A DNA stretch of 64,000 nucleotides from Planococcus citri (taxonomy: Eukaryota > Arthropoda > Insecta > Hemiptera > Pseudococcidae): positions 30,938,001 to 31,002,000 of the forward strand of contig NC_088679.1 of NCBI RefSeq assembly GCF_950023065.1. The letters run 5' to 3'. This document shows positions 38,701 through 52,472 of this stretch, in pieces. Each line of letters begins with the position of its first letter. Within the stretch, counting starts at the first letter, position 1. The translations under genes and the position numbers were made by a program. A model generated the notes under the pieces. That model had not been told where the DNA came from and did not search any database. It saw nothing but the letters and a program-made list of their open reading frames with translations.

Positions 38701-41700
38701 TATTTTTGAAATATGTCTCGAAGCACGTATTTGACGTGCGATGTCGTTTGATTAGATGGAATGTTACTTCGAGATTATCATCGGTACCTGTTTCAGATGC
38801 TAGAAACATCAGGTAGAGAATCTCGAAAGATTTGAGGATCTATGCGATAAAGATTAGGTTGATCGATTTTTTGCTCATATTTTTCTATTTTCGATTTGAA
38901 TTTTATTTTATAGATTTTTTTCTTGATTTTGGGTCACTGTTGTGATTTTGAGTAGATTACTTATTATCGTTGGAGGACTTCCGATGAATGTTTGGATCAA
39001 TTTTGGGATTTTTTTCAATTTTTGAATGAATTTTCATGCCATTTTCAGAAGATTTTTAAATTTTGATCTGATTTATTTACTGTTTTGTAAGATGGAGAGC
39101 GTTTGAACGTAAGTTGGTGGAGGGAATATTTTTCAGTTTTGTATATATTTTTTTGAGATTTTTCAAAAAATTAATTATTTTCATTTTGATGGATTTTTTC
39201 TCCAACATTTTGAAGAGTTGACATTGTTGACGTATTTTGGTAGGATATGTATTACTTAATTTTTCCACGGTTCTTGGTAATTTTTTGATTTTAGATACAT
39301 TTTTTTGTGGTGGGGGGAGAGATTTTTCATAATTTTGGAATTATTTGTGTGCTGTAATTTTTGAATGAATTTATTTTGAACTTTCTCATACTCGAAGATG
39401 GGATGTAAAACCTTGTAGGGAAAAAAATTGAATCAAGATTTCAACGACCAAATTCACTTTCTGATTTTTCAGTAAATCTTCTCATACCAAAAAACCTTAT
39501 CTGCTCAATGTCTATTTAGCCAGCCGAACGTTGAAGAGAAGAAAAAAATCTCATGATTTACGACGACGAATCTTTGCATTTGACGCGAGCTGAGCTAATT
39601 CATTAAAACAATTATGGCATTTAATTAGCATAGCTGAATCTTAGTAAGCATGGTCCAGAATGTTTGGTACAAATGGCCTGACTTGGCCTGGCCTAATGCA
39701 CAGCACATATAGCTTCATCTCTATGTACGCGTTACGTATGACATAATTAAACTCGATGCTACTTGCAGGACGCGAGAAACGACGAAGAGCCGGTAATTAT
39801 TCGTATATTTTGACGTAATTTACCGCGTTATTTAATTCGTATGCCAAGTACCTTAAAAATAGAATTAAATATATACCGAATTTATGAAACTAAATATTGG
39901 CGAAAATTTTTTTTCTCTTTTCTCTCTGGCTGTTGTATGAGTAAGTATGCGAGTGTATGATTGTAATCAGGCCAAAGACGCGTAGGTGTAGGAGTTATAT
40001 GCGAATCTTCGTATGGCAGAGGAGGAAAATAAGCGCCGACGAGAACACCGTTACGTAATGAGGATTTTCCCTCCCTCTCTGCTTCTTTCTGCGGCCACGG
40101 TTGCGATTGTGTTAATTATAAACTGCATCTCGTCGAACATATGTTCGAAAGGAATTCGCTCAGCTTTTCGCAATTTGCAACATAAAATATACAATGTCAC
40201 CGCAACGTAAGTCAGATCGAGATCGCAGCAGTGTTGCCGTAGTTTTCGACGTGAAATTTTCCACTAGCGGTGATTTTCTCCGAATTTTGATGGGTAATTT
40301 TTTTTTTGACAAAATATTGGTATGAGGAAAGGATTACGGTGGTATGTTTACGACGAAGTGTGAAAACCACAATTTTCGCTGGAGGGAGGAGAAAAATCGA
40401 CATTGAAGAATAATTGAAATGCACGCGAAAGATTGCGAACTTGAAATAATGATTGTTACCTATTACCTTTTTTTATTTATTTTATTTTTACGAGAAAAAT
40501 ACTGACCGTGGTGATTAACGAGACAGAAAGCCGATTACACTTACCGGGTATACAAGTCGTAAAATGGAACATTTGTTGTAAATGAGCGTTGAATTGCGTT
40601 TACACCTTGGTACTTAGACTTACTATACCGAGGTACCTCTTTAGTATAGTTACAGCTATTCACCATACCTAGATCTAAGCATGATGTTTACGTAGTTGAG
40701 AGATTACTGAAATTACCGTAGTAAAAAGTGTGATTTTTTCCCATACATTTGTGTACAGTTCGAAAGAGATTAATGTACATATGAAGTCAAAACAGACCAA
40801 TGGCGATTTCATGTAGGTAATGATAAGGTCGTCCTTTCCCACTTCCCTCTCTCGTGGAATGCGTTTCTAAAGAGAGTAAATAATTGGCAAAGTTGATACG
40901 ACGAACTTGAGCCGAGTCAATCGAATGTAGCGAAATAATGTGCTATGATTTAGCAAGCTGGTATAAATATGAGAGGAAATCACTCCATTAAGTAGAAGGT
41001 GATTTAAATTTCCGAAAAGATGATCGAGAAAATGAAGTGCCGACTGCCAACCCTTTTGAATGGTAAATTTAATCGTAAATTATGGTAATCTACGGCCATG
41101 AAAAAAAAACAGGTGATAATGTGGAAGTACTAATAACGAGCTAAGCTGCCTTCTAACAATGAGAAATTTTTTTATTTGTGCAGAAAAATATCAAGGCGCA
41201 AAATACCAATGGATCGAGTGAAAATCAAATTGATAAAAATTTGAGTTTATTTGGACTTGAAATGCTCAAAACTCTTACAGAAAAATTCAAAATTTCAGTT
41301 TGAAGAATTGCAGTCATTTTAAGTAAAATCACTACTTTTTTTGCTGAAACAAATACAATTTCAAGACAGACTCGATTTGAAGAATTTAAACCGTCAATTT
41401 TCAAAAAAATGTTTATAGTTTCATCGTGTTTTCTCAATTCGTGTCGGAATTGGACTTCTGATTGTGAGACTGAAGTCTGAAGAACATAAATTTCAATACT
41501 CAATTCGATGTGTCAATTCCTGCCAATTTGAAGTCTCTGAGTCTAAAAATATTTATTTTTTGAATCGATCCCTTAAAATACCTTTCCATCAGTCGCCAAT
41601 GTTTTTCAAAAAAACAAGTTTGAGAGGCACTGAAAGCTCAAATCCGAAGAATGCATTAAAATTTGAACTCAGTGGCCTCAAATTAATGGCAATCGACATG

Positions 41701-44700
41701 TTATACCTCATTTTTGTGATTACTTCATTTTTTCAAAATTGCAGAACTTGAATGGCAGTGGGTAGAGGGTCATTGGGTCATATTCGAAAAATAAAATAAT
41801 GTGTAGGTCTTCGAACTCGATGTGCTCGAAAACACAATAAATATAACGCTTTACTCATCATTATAATTTTTACAAAAATGTTCGTGTGGAAATCTGTGTT
41901 TTGGATGAGAGGAGGAGGAGGTTAAAAGAAAAACAGATCGAAAAAATAAGTCGATTTTTCAACTGAAAGCGCTGGAATTCATTTTTCGATTTTTGGCGAA
42001 TTTTTAAAAATGTCAACTGCCCTAATTTTCTATGGGGAAAAATCCAAGTACCTTATTTTTTACCCCCCTCCAACATCGGTTGATGCTCGTTTCGAACTGT
42101 CCTAGAGCCACCAGTGGATTTTCGGATTCTCCAGTTTTCAAAAAAAAAGCTATAAGTGGGGCAAAATTGAATTTAGCACCTAGATATGTATTAAATTCGA
42201 AGTTATCGCCCAAAAATAATCGCTGCTGGGGAAAATTTTGGATTTGAACCGGCTCAAAACGATTTTGAAAGATGTGCTTGATTCAATCAAAGGGTCATCA
42301 ATATGGTAAATTCGAGTTTCACCGGAGGCTCCAGAACGGTTCGAAACTACATATTACCAATCGACTCGGAAAGTCGAAAATAAGGTACAAACCAAATTTC
42401 AGCCCTTTATGTCAATTTGATCAAATTTTGATTTTTTCATGAAAAATAAGGGAACTTCGAATTTTTTAAAATTTACAAGAATGGAAAAATGAATTTCTAC
42501 CCCCGAAAATTTTGCTGGTGGTGTATTTTGGGTTCCTCTTTCGATTTCTCCTTGTCCAAACTTTTTTTTCAGGACAGTCGAAACTACTTCTAAAAAGATC
42601 CTGGTCAATTGTCTCATTTCAAGAACTTTTCACAACCCTATGCTATTGAAAGGGTAGATTATCATCGATTTACGACTCGATTATCTCATTCACCTTCCCA
42701 ACACCAGCTGACCCATCATTAATTCGGAATCGTGTTCTCCTCCTCTCTGAAAACCTCTTCTTAATCTCTTAATTTAGTTACGCTTTTGTATAATCTGTTC
42801 ATTTCGTTGTTAATGCCGCATATTCGCGTGAGCACAGGTCATCTCATCGTCCAGTACATATTTCAGGCGATTTCGTAGGCAAGGTATGCTCTTCGAATAT
42901 GCTAGGGTACTCTGTATATGGGCAAAATATCTCATGCTACCTACGACCAAACACGTATGAAGGCAATGAGATGAGAAGAAAGCTACCAAGGGCGAGAAGA
43001 GTAGAAATGAGAAAAAAACGTGATAGTTCGGGCCGGAAATAGTATCTGTGACAAAGTATAATAGGTAAATAAATATCATCGACGTAATCCTGGTTTTATT
43101 CGAGTTAATAAATGTAACCAACGACCGTACAGCACAATACCAGTTGTCGACGTGATAAAGGTCAATGGCACGTCGTCATCGTCGTCGATACAACTTGGAA
43201 AATTACCATTCAGTACCTTACCTAGTACCTACGAGTACGATTCACCGTAATGTACAATTGTACAATATAAGGTAGTCATCGTGGCCTCCGGAACAATGAG
43301 AAACCGCATCGCATCAGTGCGAAGACGACCAGCATCTTTATAAGAGTTCCACCGATGTTACGCAATCTTTACGTGTACCGTACATTACAATAATAAACGG
43401 AGTCTAGCTGTACCTACGTTGGAAAAAGTAAAAAAGATGAAGGGGGCGACGATGAAAAAAGTTCCATACGTATGGTCGTAAATATTAAAGAAAAGGGGTT
43501 CACTCTGTAGTGTGGAGCGTTTCATTATCCGAATCATGAATTGCCCAAGCCTGTATGTCGCTTCGCTTTTCTTCGCTGCTCAGTTTCCTCGCCGAAATGG
43601 CACCCTTTTCCGCATCCGTTCTTACCACCAAGTCGACGAGTTTCCTACGCTGTACTTTTGCACGATGATGACGAGACAAACTGGGGGAGGTGCTTGAAAT
43701 TATGTGCGAGAAAGTATACCTACTCGAAATCGAGTGTGGCGTCGAGACGCCAGTGTATTGTTTCCATTGCATAGTTTGCGATCGATATAATAATGGATTA
43801 TTGAGCCAGAACGTATCGTATGGCCGACAATAATATAGAGAAGGTATACAATATCATCGAGTCAAGATGAGTTTGAAAACGTTGAAGCGTAATTTTTTAG
43901 TGCATACTGCGAGATTTATTGTACATCGTTAATTTGATAATTCCGACCGAAAGATGAGTCTGAAGGCGTCTCGAAATACCCCTAATCATCAGTTTTATAC
44001 TCGAATTGTACTTATTCGAGCAGAACTATTGATACGAAAACGACCCGTGATTGCGGCACGGTTGCGTAATACAGGTTCAAATCAATGAAATGCTTCAAAA
44101 TAATGGCTTAAAAAATTTAGATTTCGAAAAGGAACATCGGAAATGATAAGTGGGTACAAGGAGTGAGTTGTACTAAAGCTGCAAAAATACAAACCTTACG
44201 AAGAGAAAGTAAGTAACTCAAATTTCAAGATTCTTATTACCTAACTGGTAATTGGCATCAAAAGTACTCATCATTAAAATATTTTTTTCCAATATGAAAC
44301 TCTGAGGGAACGAGGGGGAGGAGGGTTTTCGTATGACTCAGAGTAGGTTTTTTCCCAAAATTTTCGCTTTTTATCAATTACTAAAAAGTTTCATCTTTAT
44401 GCTTAAAATTGCAAAATATACCTATTCAATTTTTTGCCAGCAATTCCCAAAAGTCTCACATGTTTGGTATAAATTGTTGAACAGTTCCGCTTTTTTACCA
44501 AAAATTGTTGCAATGTCCTACCCTTTGCTAAAGTTGTCAAAATCTCACATTTTGCTGAAAATACCAAAAATTCTCACTTTTTGACAAAATTACCGAAAAA
44601 TCTCACTTTTCTCAAAAATTTTCCAAACGTGTCGTTTTTTGGCAAAAATTGACAAAAATTCTCGCTTTGCACCAAAATTGCTCAAAGTCTGGTTTTTTTC

Positions 44701-47700
44701 TCGCAATTGCTAAAAATTTCAAAAAGTCTCACTTTTCTCCCAAAAGTGTCGCCCATTTGCCAAAAATTGACAAAAATTCTCGTTCATTACCAAGATTTGC
44801 TGAAGTCTCGCTATTTTGTTAAAAATTGTTGAAATGTCACACGTGACAAGAATTGCTAAAAAGTCCTGTATCTTACATCTTACTAAAATTTGTCAAAATA
44901 TTGCTATCAACAAAAAAAAAAATAAAAAATCTTTCCTTTAGGCAAAATCGCCCAAAAGTCTCTTTTTTCACCAAGAATTGCTAAAAAAAATTTTTTTGCT
45001 ATAAGTTCATTTGTGTGAATTTTTCAAATGAATTATTAAAAATGGTTATCCCAAAATGGAAAAAAAAACTTTTTCATCGGTCGAAGCCAAATTGAAAGAG
45101 CTTGCAAAAATTCATCACCAGGCAAAATTTCAGGTGCTCAAGTGCATTTTTCGATTTTTGGTGAATTTTTTATGTTAAACTTGGCCCAAAATTGCCAAAA
45201 AATCATAATATCACCGAATTGGCATAGAAAGCTGAAATTTGGTTGCGTGTCCTCATTTTGGAACTGTTTTAAGCCGTTCTGGAGCCTCCAGCTTTATTTT
45301 AAAAATTTCAACTTCTCATAAAGTACCATAAAAACTATCCACATTAGATAGGTTTGGTTTTGAACACTCACGAATAGGAATTTAAATCTTGTAGAGGGTT
45401 TCAAATTGTCTAGAAGGGATGAAATTTGATTTTGGAAGACTGATATGGTTTTGAGAATAAATTGTTCATCTATTCTACTGATTTAGTACTGTATTTTATT
45501 TTTTGAATGAAAATGATATATTTCAGAATATTGGCTAAAATTTGAAGAGTTGATTTAAGAAGTTTCAACTTTGGTGACGTGGTTAGGGGGAGAGCTTGAA
45601 ACTTACGTTGGAAAATTCATTTAAATCTTGAATTTTTGCTCCTGTCCTAAAAAAATTGATGCTCTGCTACCATGACATACTTTGGATACTCCTGGTTTCA
45701 CTCTATACATGTAAGAGGTATGCGTCATGTACTCTGGTTTGTCGAGGAAAAATGAATTTTCATTCTTCACTCGAGCACGAAGGGATAACTTCACTCCTCA
45801 TTTTTTTTTATTTTCCTGACTTTTGCCTGGTGACAAAATTAAAAGGGCAATAATTTGACATTTTCAAAGGATTCCAATAATAACTTCTAAATCCTCAATT
45901 TTCTGATATCAGTCAACTCGTCGTTCGAGATCTTAAACTGAACTCACTCGAGTAGAAAAAAATATGCAAATACTTCGCCTAAAATATGCGAAATCGACGC
46001 TCTTTATACAAGTTTATATTGTAGTTCGGACATTGTTTAGGATATTGTCGGTACATGGGCGCGATGTGGCCAGTCGGTTCTTTATTTATACTTTACACAC
46101 GCATACAAAATGTTGTATTTAATTTTCACCTACTGCTCTAAAGAGAGAAAGAAAAAAAGAAAGAAAGAAAGGGAGACCATTATTGTAAACAGCGACGATG
46201 TAATCTTATGTGAACCATTACACGAATCACGAGCCATGAAATTGTCCGATTTAATCGTAAACGATGGAGAAAAAAAAGAACAACGCTTAACATGAGTACC
46301 TAGCATTATTATCGTGTACATTGTATATTATTGTATGTATCTTGCATGAAAATTGAGAAGGGGATAATTGATACGTTTTAATTTAGCACTATGCTCGTAT
46401 TTAGTTTTGATATGGTTTATACAATTCTTCATTTGTGTAGTGAGCGAGCGTTAGGTTGTGTTTTTTTTTTTCGAAAGAAGAGAATCTTCCTGTCCGAGAC
46501 GATATGCAGATAAAAATGAATAAGGGAACCGGTTCTTGTTCTTGGTGCACGAGGTACGAGGAATGACGACGAGACCGGTGTTAGGTAAATACGACATTAA
46601 GCAATTAATTTCTCGTTGATAAATACTACGTCGTAATGGCTCGAGTTTTGATAACGGATTATTCTTGAGGTGTTATTTTTCTCCCTTCTTGCTTTCGAAT
46701 GCATTTATATGTATAAAGATGCTGGAAAGAATCAGATTCGGTTTGTCGAAGGTTCTCAGTATTCTACTTTCATATATGCTGCGACGACTTATACGATGAA
46801 TTAACGGGATACAGTGTCCGAGAATTGTGACGTCATCATAAGGACCAGTTTCATTTTGGATAGGGGAAAAGCTCTAGTTTATTGTTGTGGTTTTATACAG
46901 ACTGAGAAAGGTCCGGTTTTGAAGACGATAGATACATATTGAGAAGGGTTATAAGTGATACTTTGTATTGGAAATATTTCTTATTTACGTGAAGGTATGA
47001 AGATAGAAGATTCCGGATCGTGTAATTGATACCGTACTTCGGTGTATCGATGGATGTTTGGTAGAGATACCTGCATAGTTGGCTGAGCTTAATGGTTTTG
47101 TCATTAACGTGTGCTGTATCGTTTGAGGCAAATTTTAGGAGATTGTGATGCAATTTGCAGGAATTTTATGGAATTCTTTCGTATTATGTCGATATTTTGA
47201 TAGCAGGATAGAGGATAATTGGATATCTTCGAGTCGAAATGCTGTATTGAAACCAACTGGTCAAAGTTTAATCAAACTACTGGAAGCAGGAATAAGTCCA
47301 AGTGTCTCAAACAGTTCCATTTTTTACTATAGCTGGATTCAAACTTGACTTTAGATTTGGGCATTTGCTGATATCAGATGAAATACACCAAAAAAATGAG
47401 GCAGGATATCCCTGATTATTGAGCCATAATGGATACTCGATCTCATAGTGGAATTCACTTCACAATCTGTAACAAAGTCATGCTTTGTGATCTTAGTATA
47501 TCCAACCCAAGTTGCCGTTTTAATTCGATATCAGAATATCGCGAGAAGAGACCTGGGCAGGAGGCAGAGAAGCGAAGACGAACTGATTCGAATTCGTTGA
47601 AACGGACTACCATTCTTAAAATGAAAACTTGTCCGCTTTGTTCATTGTTTCTGCGATAGAAAAATATAAAATATATTCAGCATCGGTTTTAATCTGGTAT

Positions 47701-50700
47701 ATTTGTAACCGGTTATACTACATACTTCTTTTCACGTTTACAAGTTCATACAAATGGATGTATCTGTTTTAACCGAAGTTATATGGCTATACGTTCCCTC
47801 TTCCGAGATACGTACTTCACTTGACTATACGAACAAAGTTAGCTCTTTGAAAATATACTTAATATTTATATAATTTGTAATTTTGTACACAGAAAAAAAA
47901 AGGCAGCGAAAAGAAAAAGAGAAAAAAACGATTATAATATAATTAACCAACACGCGGTAATTTGCGCTTTTCAAACAGCGAAATTACTAGGTTATCGTGA
48001 AATTGTTCGGAAAAATTTTATATTGTTTGGTCTTTGTATATTTTTTTCTGCGGTTTTGTTTTTTTTTTGTTGCGGAATAATTGCACGTTTATAGTTTCCA
48101 AGCGACTGGAATGCTTTGATGGTAGACGTTCATGACCTATAGAGGTTGAAATTCCTGATAAATTGATTCAAATTCGAGCTAATTTTGAAAAAAATCACGA
48201 GTGGGATTTAATCAGAGGGTTTAGCGTTGTTGTGCTTCTTGGAAATTGCTGTGGTGTTTGTGTGTTGATCCGAAATCAGATTTGGTCATCGTAATCTCAG
48301 ATGCAGGGAATGCTCGTGTGTTCTGTGATCCTGCTTTTGTCCTGTTTTTTTTTTTCAATTTTTTTTGGTCGAAATTGTCCAGATCTGCTTTTTGCCAGAA
48401 CATCTAAAAATTGTCTTGTTTTTGTTTTGCAGAAATTGCCGAAAAAAAATCCTCCGAGGCAGTGTTCTGTCCAAAATTACCAAAAAACCGAAAAAAAAAA
48501 AGGAATCCGATTTTTTATTGTCAAGAAAAAAAGTATCCAATTTACCATTTTTGTCAAAAAATTTCCTTGTGTCAAAATAAATGTACCATTTATTAAAAAG
48601 TCATTGAAAGTCTCATTTTTTAGCAAAGTTGTCATACAGTGTGAATTTTTGAAAAAATTGTTGAAATTCTGCTAAGTTGCCAAAAAGATCCTGTTTTTTG
48701 ACAATTCCAAAAAAATCCTTATAATTTTTGTAAATTTCCTTGAAAGGTATCCCTTTTGCCAAAATTATGAAAAGTGATACCTAATTTTTGACAAATCGTT
48801 CAATATTCTTGTTTCTTGCGAAAATTTCCGAGAAAGATCCTGTATTTTTTTGTCAAAATTGTCTGAAAGCTCCATTTCTTGACAAAATTTACTAAAATTC
48901 CTTGGAAATCCCTCCTTTTTTCGCCAAAACACCCAAAAAGTATTGATTTGCTCCCTTAGCTGTCTGAAAAGTCCTATTTTTTCCCAAAATTTGCCTAATG
49001 AAAGTCTTGTTTTCTGTCTGTGTCAAAAAATCCTGTTTTTTTTTTTGTCAAAATTGTCAAAAAGTCCTAATCTTGGCTAAAATTCCTTAGAAACCCCTTC
49101 TTTTTTGCCAAAACACCCAAAAAGTATTGATTTGTTTCCTTGTCTGTCTAAAAAGTCCTATTTTTTCCAAAATTTGCCAAATGAAAGCCTCGTTTTCTGT
49201 CTGTGTCAAAAAGTCCTGTTTTTTTTTCAAAACTTCTGAGCTCAGCTTTTTTTCATTTCTTTAATACAACTTTTTACTTTTTGTACCTACCTGTGTAATT
49301 TTCCACTTATTCTTTACTTCCAAAATTTCAATTGTTCTTTTTTTCATTTCTTTCTGAGAATGGACAAATTTTGATCCCAAAAAATTCTGGTTTGTATTTT
49401 AAACCCACCCTTCCTCCCAAAATGAAACATTAAAAAAAATTTCCTGTGGTAAGTCCCAAAAAAATCGAATCAAGAAGATCCAAATTTCTGACTTTAGTTT
49501 GTTCGTTGCTTGTTTTGTGTTTCTTACGACTGTTGCAGTATTTCATGAGCTAAGTACGTATTTCAATGGTTCAGATTTGAAGTTTGCCAGGCTGGTCAGA
49601 GATCTCCCAAATGAATTTTATCTGAAAAAAAAAGTCCAAAGAATCCTATTGGCGTTTCTACTAAGGTGAAATCCGAAGAATCCTCTTATGAGGTTTGAAA
49701 AATATTTTGCAAAGCGTTGACAATACTTTTCGAGGATCAGGAATTGTTTTATGATGTCAATTGAATATTCTTGAGTTGCCTCTCAGAAGTGCTGAATTAA
49801 TCAAGGCATTGCAACTTGGAGTATTTTTCTTGGGATGCGTCTTACTCAATTAGTTTCCTGAAATCTTCTAAGCCTCTGTTCATGGATAATTTAACTATTC
49901 ATACTGATTCGTAGGAACTTTGAATGAATGTTGTCGGCTTAGACTCAGAATCCGAATCGGGGTTCTTGAAAATAGTGCACGGTGCTAGATGTAATCATCT
50001 TATCAATCATGGGATTTCCCTTCTGTGTAGTGATTTAGAAAATGTATAAGCAGATGATTCATGAGGAGATTCTTGTACAACACAGACACACGATGCAAGG
50101 CACAGGTGACGATTAATATTATGTACTTCTTTTGACTACCAGAGGAATATTCTCGATGACCTAGTTGAAGTCCATTAATACTTACAAATACGTTGGTAAT
50201 TTTAAACCGCGTATTCCTTATTCGTGGTCTGTTTAAGAATTTGACGATTGATGATCGGTTCCTGTCACTGTGGAAATACCAAACGATGGAATGGGTTCGC
50301 GAATGCGCGCGCATTCCAGCGATTTTAACCAGAAAGACTATGTCTGCTGCGTCTAATGGCTCGGTTGACATTGAAGATTTTATTGTGAAATGGCGGATTC
50401 GCTGGTGTGACCTAGAAAGGTCGTGGTAACTTGACAATGCTAAGTATCTACCGCGATCCCGATCGCGACGTTGGTCTTTCGTTGATGTCAGCTTACGTTG
50501 ATGAGAAATTTGCTTATGTAAGAAAGAATTCGCTACTGATAAAAGATTATCTTCTTTATGGCTCGCGTCAATCTCGGTATTAGTTCGCGCACAACAACGT
50601 GCGCATACATGTACAATGTACATAAACCGGTGTGTGTGTGTTGGTGAATTATCATTATGTAAATACAATATTGACGAGACGTCGTCTGTGAGGGGAAAAT

Positions 50701-52440
50701 TTTACACTCGACGAAGCACATAGCGCGATAAAACATTTTGTACTTACCTATGCAACCAAAAGAATGAAAATAGCGTATATTTATAGAGTTCGCTGAAGTA
50801 GCGAACGTGCGAAATTTTTCAACATCGAATTTGGCTAACGTGAAACGCGTCTGAAGCGCGGCGGCGCTGTGGTAATTTTTAAATTTTAATTAGAATGAAA
50901 ATCGGCCGTATGCATGTTTGGAATGAGGTCGCGAAGGATTTTTTTTTCTGTCGTGTCTTACTCTCGGCAAGGCATAAATTGGTTATCGACGCACGTTTTG
51001 TAAGATGCGGATAAGACGGATGGTGCGGGTGTGTTTTAAAAATATGGATAACTGGCAAACAGTCGTCGATAACATCGACGCACCTATTTTTTTCGCGTGC
51101 ATTCTTTTCGTAATTTTGTTTACATTTTTCGACGACCGAGTGAAACCTATTTAAAGATGAGAAATATTTTGGCATTATTCATATCGCCGCCGTACTTCCG
51201 CTTTGCAAACAATGACACGTACATATTTCTTTGGCTGATTATGTGAAGACTGATGACAGGGGAGGGTGGACGTAGCAATGCTGCGTAAGCGAATGCAGTA
51301 TTTGGTATGGTGTGGCTTGTGTATTTTCAAGTTGTAGTTTTCGAGGAAATTACATATATGGATATTGTTTTAGTCTAGTTGACTGATGCCGGCTTCTCCC
51401 TTCAGCCAGTTTTTCTTCAGGTCTACGAGGGATGAACGTGGAAATTACAACACTATTGAAAGCAAGATATCTGCCAGGTCATCGAAGTCGTCAAAAAGCC
51501 ATCCTTTTGGCCAAAACTTGAACTCGATTACCAAAAATTGATCAAATGTTCTCAAAATTGAATAATAATTTGTCAAAAATGCAACAATTATTATAGAAAA
51601 AAAATTGTTGAATTGTCTTCTCAGTTACTGAAAGTTGCCATAAATTGGTAAAAAAAATTAAGATATAAGCAAAACTTGGCGAAAATTGCTCAAAAATTTG
51701 TTGAAATGCCAATTCGCTGAAAATGTGGACAAAATATCCCAAAAATTATCAGTTTAAGAAAAAAATTGAGAGAAATTACAAAAAATTGATCGTATATCGA
51801 ATTGAAATGAAATTGTGAAAAAATCACATATAGCAATAGAAATCTTAAAATACTACAGAAATTACTCACTTGAAAGTTACCAAAAATTAATAGAATTCAT
51901 CAACTCTGAAATTCTGAAAAATTTTGACCTGATGGAATTTTTTTCATTTTTTTTCCAGTGATTAGTGCGAAAAATTATGTAAAAATCCCCCGTCAAAGTT
52001 GAATTCCAAACCTACTGAATTTTCAGAAAAGGTCATCCAAATTCTTTTTTATTTCTTCGATTTAGTAAAACCTCGGAAAGTAATCTTACATTTGATATTA
52101 TTTGACAAAAACACCATAAAATTGGTATGGAAATCACTAAAGTTATCAAAAATTAATAAAACATTAGGAAACGATGAAATGTCTCAAAATTCGAGTGAAA
52201 TTTTCGATAATTCGATTAAATTTTTGAGAAATATGAACAAAAAATCAATCAAATGTTCTCAAAATTGAACGAGAATTATATTCAAAAAATGCCGAAAGTA
52301 TGACACAAAAACTTTTAAATTATTGATTTCCCTGTTATTGTAAAGTATTAAAATCACAATAATTGAGCAAAGTTTTGCAATATTGCTCAAAATTGTTGAA
52401 AATTGCTTAAAATAATAGAATATTGTCAAAATAGTAAAAC

Positions 52441-52472
<32 letters not shown>

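Noticed and set aside
44340..45000. CRISPR-like array
   Set aside because: Units are degenerate, lack constant repeats with unique spacers, and the window is a eukaryotic nuclear genome.
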